A stretch of 40,706 bases of DNA. Origin: Bacteroidales bacterium (lineage in GTDB: Bacteria; Bacteroidota; Bacteroidia; Bacteroidales; F082). How positions within the stretch are numbered: the first letter of the stretch is position 1; each line of letters opens with the position of its first letter. Shown piece by piece: positions 14,205-22,544 of the stretch. A program made the translations under genes and the position numbers. Location of the stretch: the NCBI GenBank assembly GCA_013141455.1, contig JABFQW010000024.1:1-40706 (forward strand), given 5' to 3'. The notes below the pieces were generated by a model that worked only from the letters and a program-made list of their open reading frames with translations, made no database searches and was not told where the DNA came from.

Positions 14205-15044
14205 TTAGGAGGTATAATAGGCAATCAATCCTTCTGCCGGTGAAGCCAGGGTTTTACCAAATTGAATACCTGATTTTGATAATCTTTCTTTCAGTATTCC
14301 GTTGAAATGAAAAGCAACCGATCCGGTGAAACTAACCGGAATTTCATAACAAGCATCATATTTAAGCAGATGAACCCGAATGAAATCATCAAAGACCCCG
14401 GATACCAGGTCCTGGCAAAAGGGATTTGAAATATGATCTCCTACAAATTTCGAAAAACCTGAAAGGAAAACACCCGGTTTTTCTTTTCTGTAAAGCAAAT
14501 CGAGTATTTGGCCTAAAGTGTAATCAAAGGTGTTTTCAAATGCTTCGATAATTACTTTGGGCGCTTCTTTATAAACGATTGAAGTAATAAGCTTCTTACC
14601 GATTGCTGTCGCACTACCTTCATCTCCAAGTAAATAGCCTAACGATGGTACCTGATGAACAATGTTTTCACCATCGTAAAAACATGAATTTGAACCAGTG
14701 CCCAGAATGCAGGCAATACCGGCTGAACGGCTAAATAATGCATGAGCTGCGGCCAACATATCATGATAAATGGTAATCGTGGCATTAAAGAAAAGTCTTG
14801 CGAAAGCGCTCCTGACAATTGAGCAATTATGCTCAGTTGAACAACCTGAACCATAGTATATTACAGTATCAATTTTGTTGATATTCAGGTTCATGGGCAG
14901 TTCATTTGCGAGTAATAATTCTATCTCATTACTTTTGAAGTAATAAGGATTGAATCCTGAGGTTATGAATGTTCCGGAACACAAATTATTGTCAATAACC
15001 ATCCATTCTGTTTTGGTTGATCCGCTATCTGCTATTAAAATCAT
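14205..15044 (-). CDS. BadF/BadG/BcrA/BcrD-type ATPase, N-acetylglucosamine-kinase-like
   Basis: A cytosolic actin-fold (ASKHA) kinase of 279 residues, probably phosphorylating N-acetylglucosamine or a related amino sugar released during cell-wall recycling. It begins with the phosphate-1 loop ADSGSTKTEW and contains GTGSNSCF and LGYLLGDEGSATAIGKK, both typical of the BadF/GlcNAc-kinase family, then a C-terminal FTGSVAFHF adenosine loop. The frame continues upstream to 15083, but the signature starts at the ATG at 15044, and a near-consensus -7 box (TACTTTCG on the minus strand) lies directly before it. It is monocistronic, isolated between repeat-rich spacers. Confidence 0.8.
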   Translation of the reverse strand: MILIADSGSTKTEWMVIDNNLCSGTFITSGFNPYYFKSNEIELLLANELPMNLNINKIDTVIYYGSGCSTEHNCSIVRSAFARLFFNATITIYHDMLAAAHALFSRSAGIACILGTGSNSCFYDGENIVHQVPSLGYLLGDEGSATAIGKKLITSIVYKEAPKVIIEAFENTFDYTLGQILDLLYRKEKPGVFLSGFSKFVGDHISNPFCQDLVSGVFDDFIRVHLLKYDACYEIPVSFTGSVAFHFNGILKERLSKSGIQFGKTLASPAEGLIAYYTS

Positions 15045-15193
15045 CGAAAGTACATTTACGGCTAAGGTATAAAAAACGGGCATATCGTTTACCTGTTGAA
15101 AAGAAATTATACAGAATTGAAGTATTCCGTTAAAAGTGACTTAATTTTGATTTCATCGCTGAATTCAGAGATGATTTATAGGTAAAATTTTAT

Positions 15194-15223
15194 TTTGATA
15201 TGCTGAAAAAGTTTATAGTTTTG
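15194..15223 (+). promoter_or_regulatory. Promoter upstream of the REP-type transposase
   Basis: TTTG at 15194-15197, an 18-base spacer and TAGTTTTG at 15216-15223 give a full -33/-7 match pointing toward the transposase gene at 15337. The rest of 15045-15300 is AT-rich with no other feature seen. Confidence 0.5.
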
Positions 15224-15306
15224 TGATATTCATGATTTAAGTTGTTTAATTTAGAACCTTATCATTTCTAAAAACCTTCGTAGAAAGAAAAGAAAACAAT
15301 TCTTTG

Positions 15307-15322
15307 ACCTTATTACCTTATT
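15307..15322 (+). repeat. Left arm of 16-bp inverted repeat flanking the transposase
   Basis: ACCTTATTACCTTATT is itself two copies of ACCTTATT. Its exact complement lies at 15794-15809, so the pair brackets the transposase gene. REP-associated transposases are usually flanked by inverted palindromic repeats that they recognise, and this may be the local equivalent. Confidence 0.7.
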
Positions 15323-15336
15323 GTCAATCAATTAAG

Positions 15337-15756
15337 ATGAAAATAGAATATAATAATTTATACTGCCATTTTATATTAACCACTTTACACCGGTTACCGC
15401 TCATTTCTGAAAAACACTGGGAAAGAATAGAAAAATATATTACTGGTATTGTAAAAAACAATGATTCACAATTATATGCGATATATGCTAATCCCGAGCA
15501 TGTACATTTTCTCATTTCACGCTCTCCAAAAATTTCAGAAGAAACCATGGCTTGTATTGTTGCAGAAAGTTCACAAAGATTTATCATTCAAAACAAACTA
15601 TGTAACAATCAATTTGCCTGGCAAGAATCAGCGTCTGCTTTTTCAGTATCTAAATCGGATGTTGATCGGGTTTGCAAATACATCTTAAATCAACCTAAAC
15701 ACCATCGAAAAGTGACTTTTTTAGAAGAATACGAAGAATTTATCAAATTTTACTAA
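15337..15756 (+). CDS. REP-associated tyrosine transposase (IS200-like, TnpA_REP)
   Basis: A 139-residue single-strand DNA transposase of the Y1/IS200 superfamily. It has the HUH motif as HVHFL in NPEHVHFLIS, and a C-terminal VCKYILNQPKHHRKVTFLEEYEEF helix in which the Tyr of KYILNQ is the likely nucleophile; the KHH and F-x-x-E-Y-x-x-F tail is typical of TnpA_REP proteins. The open frame starts at 15304, but those residues translate the flanking repeat, so ATG 15337 is preferred. The gene is not part of a full insertion sequence; instead it has short inverted repeats on both sides. Confidence 0.85.
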   Translation: MKIEYNNLYCHFILTTLHRLPLISEKHWERIEKYITGIVKNNDSQLYAIYANPEHVHFLISRSPKISEETMACIVAESSQRFIIQNKLCNNQFAWQESASAFSVSKSDVDRVCKYILNQPKHHRKVTFLEEYEEFIKFY

Positions 15757-15793
15757 AAAACTTTACTGCCGTCTGAGAAAAATATTGAATCAA

Positions 15794-15809
15794 AATAAGG
15801 TAATAAGGT
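15794..15809 (-). repeat. Right arm of 16-bp inverted repeat flanking the transposase
   Basis: AATAAGGTAATAAGGT is the exact reverse complement of 15307-15322. It lies 37 bases after the transposase stop. The remaining spacer up to aqpZ (15810-16003) is AT-rich with no clear promoter box. Confidence 0.7.
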
Positions 15810-16003
15810 ATGATTGAATACAATGACTAATCGCTACTAAGGTTAAAATGAAATTAAAAATAAGGTTTTTGAAACTTACTATTACGGGTTTTCATGTATA
15901 TCAAAATTTTAATTGATTCATTCTTACTCTCAGTAAATCAAATTAATACTTAGCCGATTTATGAATTGAACTAACAGATTGTAAAATCAAAAAAAAACAA
16001 ACC

Positions 16004-16690
16004 ATGAAAAAATTAATCGCAGAATTTATTGGAACCTTTTGGTTGGTATTGGGTGGTTGTGGAAGCGCTGTTTTAGCTGCCGCTTATCCTGAACTTGGAA
16101 TTGGATTTGTTGGTGTCGCATTGGCATTCGGTTTAACTGTTGTGACAATGGCTTATGCAATCGGTCATATTTCGGGTTGTCACCTTAATCCGGCAGTCTC
16201 AATTGGATTATGGGCCGGTGGTCGGTTCGATAAAAAAGAATTGCTACCCTATATTGCAGCGCAGGTTTTAGGGGCAATCGCTGGAGCAGCTGTTTTATAT
16301 GTTATCGCATCAGGCAAAGAAGGTTTTGCGATTGGTGGTTTTGCAGCAAATGGTTTCGGTGAACATTCACCTGGTGGTTACAATATGCTTGCGGCATTGG
16401 TTTCGGAAATTGTAATGACATTCATGTTTTTAATAATTATTTTAGGTGTAACAGATGCCAAAGCACCCAAAGGATTTACAGGATTGGCGATAGGTCTGGG
16501 TTTGACGCTTATTCATTTAATTAGTATTCCTGTAACAAACACATCTGTGAATCCTGCCCGTAGTACAAGTCAGGCTCTTTTTGCCGGTGATTGGGCGATA
16601 GGCCAGCTATGGCTTTTTTGGGTAGCGCCTATTGTCGGAGCCTTGCTGGCAGGTGTAGTTTATAAATTTATTTCGCCTTCAAAAGTATAA
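16004..16690 (+). CDS. aqpZ: Aquaporin Z
   Basis: A 228-residue inner-membrane water channel of the MIP family with six transmembrane helices. Both pore motifs are intact: N62-P-A and N183-P-A-R. The selectivity filter can be read as Phe42, His171, Thr180 and Arg186, the water-specific set of Escherichia coli AqpZ, so glycerol transport is unlikely. It is a single-gene unit. Its TAA stop (16688-16690) is the left target-duplication copy of a small mobile element that begins at the next base. Confidence 0.93.
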   Translation: MKKLIAEFIGTFWLVLGGCGSAVLAAAYPELGIGFVGVALAFGLTVVTMAYAIGHISGCHLNPAVSIGLWAGGRFDKKELLPYIAAQVLGAIAGAAVLYVIASGKEGFAIGGFAANGFGEHSPGGYNMLAALVSEIVMTFMFLIIILGVTDAKAPKGFTGLAIGLGLTLIHLISIPVTNTSVNPARSTSQALFAGDWAIGQLWLFWVAPIVGALLAGVVYKFISPSKV

Positions 16691-16881
16691 GAAACTGTCT
16701 AAAAATGTTAAAATGAAATTATAAATGATAAAAACTCGTATTTCTGTCACATTGAGCGAAGTCGAAATGCTCTTTTTTAATATTATAAACGAGTTTTTTT
16801 ATTTGTTTGGTCGGCTTCGACTGCGCTCAGCCTGACAATTGATTATAACATTCAACTTAAGTTAAAATTTTAGACAGTTTC
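16691..16881. mobile_element. 191-bp MITE-like element inserted at the aqpZ stop codon
   Basis: The left end is GAAACTGTCTAAAAATGTTA (16691-16710). The right end is the imperfect complement (16861-16881), identical over the first 14 bases. TAA flanks both sides (16688-16690, 16882-16884), consistent with a 3-bp TNA duplication as made by some IS5-group elements. The interior holds AAAACTCGT/ACGAGTTTT arms and TTCGACT/AGTCGAA-type sequence like that at 2508-2631. No coding frame exists. Confidence 0.75.
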
Positions 16882-16913
16882 TAATGGTGATTCATTTCAA
16901 CTGAAATAAAATA

Positions 16914-17093
16914 ATTACCGGTAATATTAGGCTGTTTTAAACCGTTGAAATTAAACGTGAAGGTTTTACTTATTTATCACGAAAAAACGTCCTCAGCCTG
17001 TTAATCAACAGTTACTATTGATAAAATGTTGATTTATATATATTTATGATTAAATAAAAAACAAAAGCAGAGGATTGTTTTTTCTTACTTTTG
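16914..17093 (+). promoter_or_regulatory. speA upstream region: two palindromes and a -7 box
   Basis: This spacer holds a 12-bp perfect palindrome ATTACCGGTAAT (16914-16925), an inverted pair AATCAACA/TGTTGATT (17003-17010 and 17027-17034, 16 bases apart), and TACTTTTG (17086-17093), a -7 box 45 bases before speA. No -33 TTG is seen at the right distance, which would suit an activator-dependent promoter. The palindromes could be operators; no known regulator motif is recognised. Confidence 0.4.
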
Positions 17094-17138
17094 CACCACT
17101 TTAATAATCTGTAAACCTTTAAAATTTTGTAACATACG

Positions 17139-19031
17139 ATGAGAAAATGGCGTGTTGAAGATTCAGCTGAGCTGTACAATATTCACGGATGGGGAATCAA
17201 TTATTTCTCGATCAACGAAAAGGGAAATGTAATTGTAACACCACGTCCGGGTAGTGCTGCAGTCGATCTGAAAGATTTAATTGACGAGCTGCAGCTACGT
17301 GATGTGTCTGCCCCGGTTTTGCTTCGTTTTCCTGATATCTTAGATAGCAGGATCGAGCAAATGAGTAACTGTTTCAAGGTTGCCGCAGAAGAATATGATT
17401 TCAAAGCCCAGAATTTTATTGTTTACCCGATCAAAGTAAATCAGATGCGTCCGGTTGTTGAAGAGATTGTCAATCATGGACGCAAATTCAATATTGGGTT
17501 GGAAGCTGGCTCGAAACCCGAATTGCATACGGTTATCGCCATCAATCCTGATCATGATTCCATGATCATCTGCAACGGATATAAAGACGAAAGTTATATT
17601 GAGTTGGCATTATTGGCTCAAAAAATGGGACGTACGATATTTATTGTCGTCGAAAAGATGAACGAATTGAAGTTGATTGCTCGTGTTGCCAAACGGTTGA
17701 AAGTAGTGCCAAATCTGGGAATACGTATCAAATTGGCCAGCACAGGAAGTGGTAAATGGGAAGATTCGGGAGGTGACGTAAGTAAATTTGGTCTAACATC
17801 GAGTGAATTGCTCGATGCACTCGATTTTCTTGAAAAAAACAAGATGCAGGATTCGCTTCGGTTAGTTCATTTCCATATCGGCAGTCAGGTAAATAAAATC
17901 CGGAGTATAAAAATTGCACTACGTGAGGCCGCTCAGTTTTATGTTCAATTGCACAAGCTCGGATTTAAAATTGGCTTTGTTGACGTTGGTGGTGGACTGG
18001 GAGTTGATTATGATGGCAGTCGTTCATCAAATAGTGGGAGCAGCGTAAACTACAGCATTCAGGAATACGTGAACGATGCCACTTTTGCCATGGTCGATGC
18101 CAGTGATAAAAACGATATACCGCATCCCAATATCATTACCGAGTCGGGTCGATCACTCACAGCCCACCATTCAGTATTGGTATTTGAAGTGTTGGAGTCA
18201 ACCAAGTTGCCAACCTGGGATGATGATGAAGAAGTGCAGGCCGATGATCACGAAATGTTGCATGAATTGTTTAATTCGTGGGAACATCTCAGTCAGACAA
18301 GCATGCTCGAAACCTGGCACGATGCCCAGCAAATTCGCGAAGAAGCACTCGAGATGTTCAGTCTCGGACTTGTCGATCTGAAGACACGTGCACAAATTGA
18401 AAGGTTATTCTGGTCGATTGCACAGGAGATTTACCAGATGGCGAATTCAATGAAACGTCCTCCTGAAGAGTTTTCGAGTCTTGCTAAATTACTGTCTGAC
18501 AAATATTTTTGTAATTTCTCGTTGTTCCAGTCGTTACCAGATTCATGGGCGATCGATCAGATATTCCCAATAATTCCAATCCATCGTCTTGAAGAAAAAC
18601 CTGACCGTTTTGCTACTTTACAGGATATCACCTGCGATTCGGATGGTAAAATAGATAATTTCATTGCAACGAGGAATTTTAGTCACCATATGCCGGTACA
18701 TTCCCTGAAATCAAAAGAACCGTATTATATCGGGGTATTTCTCGTTGGCGCATACCAGGAAATTTTGGGTGATCTTCACAATCTTTTTGGCGATACCAAT
18801 GCCGTGCATGTTTCGGTGGATGCGAAGGGTTATTATATCGATCAGGTAATCGATGGCGAAACAGTGGCTGAAGTGTTGGATTATGTTCAGTACAACTCGA
18901 AAAAGCTTGTTCGGACAGTTGAAACCTGGGTAATGTCATCAGTGAAACAGGGAAAAATTTCAAATGAAGAGGGTAAAGAGTTTTTAAGTAATTATCGTTC
19001 AGGACTATACGGATATACCTATCTTGAATAG
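17139..19031 (+). CDS. speA: Biosynthetic arginine decarboxylase
   Basis: A PLP-dependent fold-type III decarboxylase that converts arginine to agmatine for polyamine synthesis. At 630 residues it has the family's full length. It begins with the SpeA-specific N terminus (MRKWRVEDSAELYNIHGWG). The PLP lysine is K99 in YPIKVNQ, and the barrel carries HFHIGSQ and DVGGGLGVDYDG, the phosphate-binding loop. The long insertion and the C-terminal beta domain with ESGRSLTAHH are present. It has its own promoter and is followed after 8 bases by the sugar kinase gene, so the two are cotranscribed although no metabolic link is obvious. Confidence 0.93.
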   Translation: MRKWRVEDSAELYNIHGWGINYFSINEKGNVIVTPRPGSAAVDLKDLIDELQLRDVSAPVLLRFPDILDSRIEQMSNCFKVAAEEYDFKAQNFIVYPIKVNQMRPVVEEIVNHGRKFNIGLEAGSKPELHTVIAINPDHDSMIICNGYKDESYIELALLAQKMGRTIFIVVEKMNELKLIARVAKRLKVVPNLGIRIKLASTGSGKWEDSGGDVSKFGLTSSELLDALDFLEKNKMQDSLRLVHFHIGSQVNKIRSIKIALREAAQFYVQLHKLGFKIGFVDVGGGLGVDYDGSRSSNSGSSVNYSIQEYVNDATFAMVDASDKNDIPHPNIITESGRSLTAHHSVLVFEVLESTKLPTWDDDEEVQADDHEMLHELFNSWEHLSQTSMLETWHDAQQIREEALEMFSLGLVDLKTRAQIERLFWSIAQEIYQMANSMKRPPEEFSSLAKLLSDKYFCNFSLFQSLPDSWAIDQIFPIIPIHRLEEKPDRFATLQDITCDSDGKIDNFIATRNFSHHMPVHSLKSKEPYYIGVFLVGAYQEILGDLHNLFGDTNAVHVSVDAKGYYIDQVIDGETVAEVLDYVQYNSKKLVRTVETWVMSSVKQGKISNEEGKEFLSNYRSGLYGYTYLE

Positions 19032-19039
19032 CAGATACA

Positions 19040-19951
19040 TTGAAAACTGTAGTCGCTTTTGGTGAGTCGTTACTCGATATTATTTACGATCCGCTTTGCA
19101 TAATTCCGGGTGGTTCGGTATTAAACTGCGCTGTTTCCTTAGCCCGGAGTGGTGTATCGGTTCAATTGATGACCGAATTTGCCGATGATGGACCGGGTAA
19201 AATTCTGAAAGGATTTCTTGAAAGGGAAAATATCGGATTAAAATATTCATGTATTTATCACGGTGCAAAAACTTCATTGGCATTTGCTGTTCTCGATGAT
19301 CAGGCAAAAGCAAGCTATACTTTTTATAAATACTTCCCCGATAGTCGTTTTCAGAATTTGTTTCCGGATTTAAATTCAGATTCAATCCTGCTTTTTGGTT
19401 CGTTCTCTTCCATTAGTCACGAATTGAATGAAACGATAATCAGATTGGTTGAAATGGCGAAATCGGCAGGAAGCCTTGTTTTCTATGACCCAAACTACAG
19501 AAGTTCGGCGACCGACTTAAATACCATTATACGTGACAGATTGAATTATAATTTCCGAAATGCCAATATTATCAGGGGATCGAATGAAGATTTTGAAGCA
19601 ATTTTTGACACTTCGGTAATAACAGAAGTTTGGCATAAATTACAGTCTGAGAATTGTAAATTATTGATAATCACGTATGGATCACAAAAAGTCGAAGCTT
19701 TCAATCAGCACTTTCACTTGTGCATTGATGTTCCATCAATACAAGTAGTGAGTACGATAGGAGCGGGTGATTCGTTCAACGCCGGATTTATCAACGCTTT
19801 GATAAAAATCTCTGAATCGGGCACTGATGGTGTTTTGACCCGGAAAGATTTGGTTTCTATCTGTATCGGGCAGGCAATCCGATTTGCTTCGTCGGTTTGT
19901 GCGAGTACGCTGAATTATATTCCTGATGATTTCTCACATCAGATGATATAG
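19040..19951 (+). CDS. PfkB-family carbohydrate kinase (fructokinase-like)
   Basis: A cytosolic ribokinase-fold sugar kinase of 303 residues. It has the N-terminal GGSVLNCAVSLARSG sugar-binding signature, FYDPNYR, a GSNEDFE segment and the C-terminal anion-hole motif GAGDSFNAGF (residues 241-250) with D244 as catalytic base. Overall form is closest to fructokinases, but substrate is not fixed by sequence. The start is a TTG eight bases after the speA stop; there is no in-frame ATG nearby. Its last 95 bases overlap, tail to tail, the 3' end of the DUF5916 gene on the other strand. Confidence 0.85.
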   Translation: MKTVVAFGESLLDIIYDPLCIIPGGSVLNCAVSLARSGVSVQLMTEFADDGPGKILKGFLERENIGLKYSCIYHGAKTSLAFAVLDDQAKASYTFYKYFPDSRFQNLFPDLNSDSILLFGSFSSISHELNETIIRLVEMAKSAGSLVFYDPNYRSSATDLNTIIRDRLNYNFRNANIIRGSNEDFEAIFDTSVITEVWHKLQSENCKLLIITYGSQKVEAFNQHFHLCIDVPSIQVVSTIGAGDSFNAGFINALIKISESGTDGVLTRKDLVSICIGQAIRFASSVCASTLNYIPDDFSHQMI

Positions 19952-22400
19952 CCTTAGATTGGCCTTTCCTGTTTCGTTTAAAATACTGCCAGTCGAGATA
20001 ATATAATGCTTTAATTGTCAGGCTATTGTTGATGGGTGAGTCATACATATTTTGAATGTTTTCAAGATAACTTACACCCTTGGGTGATCCCTCTTTTTCG
20101 TTGTAAATCGCATTTTTCCATATAACGAGCAATTCGCTGCCGGGTGCAAAATTCCACTGAAAAACCAAATCGAGATTAAAATAATTTATCGAAAAGTCAT
20201 TCATTTTATCGTAATGGTTGCTTTTCAGACTTCCGTCTTCGAGGAGATCGTAATAGCTCAGATAGGTAACATTTAACCAGTAATGACGCATCTTTACAGA
20301 CAGCGAGATATCTTTTGTGAAAATGTAATCAGCAGACAACGTGCTTGTTATCGTTTTAATATCGCGACGTCCAAAAATAATTTCTTCAGTTTGATTAATG
20401 CTGTTTATTGAATCGGTAACATAACCTATACTATTATTCTGAAATTCATATCTGATTCCAGGGATTAACAAAAAATTGTCTTTTATTCTCCATCGCGGAT
20501 CCATACCAATCCAGTAGGTAAATTGCTTTTTGCCAAGTGAATGCCAAAATCCGATATAATCGTCTATAATAAAGGTTTTGCTGTAATCAGGTGAAGTCCA
20601 TACATTGAATGAGTAGGCCGGCGATTCAAAATAATATCTTCCGTTTACCCTTGGTTCGTAAAAATCGTAATAACCAAGTGGGCTCATACCCGCGTCTCCA
20701 CCTATCGTCAATTGATTTTTAAAGGTGCCACGTGTTGTAGCAGCTATTTCAAACAAGGCAAATTTCCTTGGAATGTGCTGGTATAACTGGGTAAGTTCGA
20801 GGTTGGTGTACCATTTCACGATGGAACCCCGTGGCTCGAAGATATTATGACTGATACTCAGCCCGTTTTCGAATTCATTGGTCCGTTGTTGAAATCCCAT
20901 GTCATTGGGGTTGTAATTTTCCGATACCATATTTAACCATGTTACTGCCTGTATTATTCCGCTTACTTTAGCTAATCGCACTGTTGCTTTTTCTCCATAC
21001 CGGGGTTTGTTTAGCGCTGAATAATGTTGACTTACATTAAGTAATCCACCAATTTCATAGTTGTTCGAATTGTTGCGAAGCCGGAATTCACTTCCGGTTA
21101 CGTTGGCTGCATACTGGTTTTCTGGTTTGTAAACATTTGTATTGTAGAAGCTTACATACGAATTGTTTTTAAATGCCTGATCCAGAATGAACATATTGAA
21201 ATTGGTATATGGACCGGTAAGAATCTGCTTTTCAACCTGGTTCGAATCGATCACCCTTGCATATGTATTCGAGTTCATTGCATTAAAAACACCAATTCCG
21301 AGACCCGATTTCGTTTTACCTGATAGTTTAAATGCATTGATAAGCTGGGCCGATTCGGGATTCTCAATAATATCTTCAGGGAGATAATTGTTTTCGATTT
21401 CATTGTATTTCCCCGGGCTCGCTCCAACCCGCCTCGAATAGAATACATCGCCTTTGCTGAATAGCTCTGTTCCTTCGGTAAAGAAGGGTCGTTTCTCTTC
21501 ATAATAAACCTCAAAAGGGGAGAGGGAGTATATTTTTTTATCTGATTCAACCTGACCAAAGTCGGGGATCAGGGTAAGATCGAGGGTGAAACTCTCACTC
21601 AATCCGGCTTTTAAGTCAAGCCCGAAATTGTAATTACTTCCAAAGGAATGATCGCCTGAATAATAATTACCACTTGCTGATACATAAGGTGTTGCGCTTA
21701 AACGTAATGGGGGTTTCAGGTTTTTTAATCCAATCAACTCGCCGGACTGCGCAAGTTCGCTCGCTACTTTTATGTCAACCGGACTCCAGGTATCGTATTC
21801 ACGATAGCGTTGCACGCTTCTCCAAAAATTGATACGCCATGTTTGGATATCCTTTTTAACGAATCGAATGGCGGCATATGGAATGAATAACTCCGCGATC
21901 CAACCATCGTCATTCAAACTGGTTTTACTCTTCCAAACGGCATCCCAACCAACATCATCCTCATTATCAGCACCTGACTTAAAATCAATCTGTACGCCTC
22001 TTGCAGTGACAGCAAACCCGAAACCATTCAATCCATCACAAAAGGGGTCAATCACAACACCGAAAAAATCGGCCAGGCCATCATCATCGCGGCTTCTGAG
22101 TTCGAGTGAGATGCTATCAGGATGAGGATCAAAAATAGTTGCGCCAACATACAATCCAATATCGTTATAAAGTACACGTACCTCAGTGCCGTATCTTGCC
22201 GGTGATAAATTGTAAGGTTCAAATTGGGAGAAGTCGGTCGCGATAGTGGTTTTTGACCATATTGCTTCATCAAGAATTCCATCAATTACAACAGCTTCAT
22301 CCATTTTCATGGGTTCGATTTGTTTCCGTTGCGAATAAAGCGTAGTAGAAATCAAGCTACATATAATCAATAAGTTGCGTGTGATATTTCGAAGGATCAT
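19857..22400 (-). CDS. CBM9-like / DUF5916 exported beta-barrel protein
   Basis: An 847-residue exported protein with an N-terminal signal peptide (MILRNITRNLLIICSLISTTLYS). Residues about 35-220 form a carbohydrate-binding-module-9-like domain with DGILDEAIW and the AVTARGVQIDFKSG segment. The remaining part resembles DUF5916, a predicted outer-membrane barrel with alternating aromatic strands. Function is not established; a role at the cell surface with sugars or peptides is inferred. The last 30 or so residues, after YYLDWQYFKRN where family members usually end, are encoded antisense to the sugar kinase gene and are basic and low in similarity. This may mean an ancestral stop was lost. Confidence 0.85.
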   Translation of the reverse strand: MILRNITRNLLIICSLISTTLYSQRKQIEPMKMDEAVVIDGILDEAIWSKTTIATDFSQFEPYNLSPARYGTEVRVLYNDIGLYVGATIFDPHPDSISLELRSRDDDGLADFFGVVIDPFCDGLNGFGFAVTARGVQIDFKSGADNEDDVGWDAVWKSKTSLNDDGWIAELFIPYAAIRFVKKDIQTWRINFWRSVQRYREYDTWSPVDIKVASELAQSGELIGLKNLKPPLRLSATPYVSASGNYYSGDHSFGSNYNFGLDLKAGLSESFTLDLTLIPDFGQVESDKKIYSLSPFEVYYEEKRPFFTEGTELFSKGDVFYSRRVGASPGKYNEIENNYLPEDIIENPESAQLINAFKLSGKTKSGLGIGVFNAMNSNTYARVIDSNQVEKQILTGPYTNFNMFILDQAFKNNSYVSFYNTNVYKPENQYAANVTGSEFRLRNNSNNYEIGGLLNVSQHYSALNKPRYGEKATVRLAKVSGIIQAVTWLNMVSENYNPNDMGFQQRTNEFENGLSISHNIFEPRGSIVKWYTNLELTQLYQHIPRKFALFEIAATTRGTFKNQLTIGGDAGMSPLGYYDFYEPRVNGRYYFESPAYSFNVWTSPDYSKTFIIDDYIGFWHSLGKKQFTYWIGMDPRWRIKDNFLLIPGIRYEFQNNSIGYVTDSINSINQTEEIIFGRRDIKTITSTLSADYIFTKDISLSVKMRHYWLNVTYLSYYDLLEDGSLKSNHYDKMNDFSINYFNLDLVFQWNFAPGSELLVIWKNAIYNEKEGSPKGVSYLENIQNMYDSPINNSLTIKALYYLDWQYFKRNRKGQSKAISSDVRNHQEYNSAYSHKPTKQIGLPARYR

Positions 22401-22544
22401 ACTGTGTTCATGTGCAAATTTTGAAATTACGACGAAGGTAATAATTTCATTTCTCCATCCATCACAATTTGAATTGAATTACGGAAATAGTTCGAATTCG
22501 ATTTATTCAGTTGTGACCGGAATAATAAAAATGTCTGATCCAGC

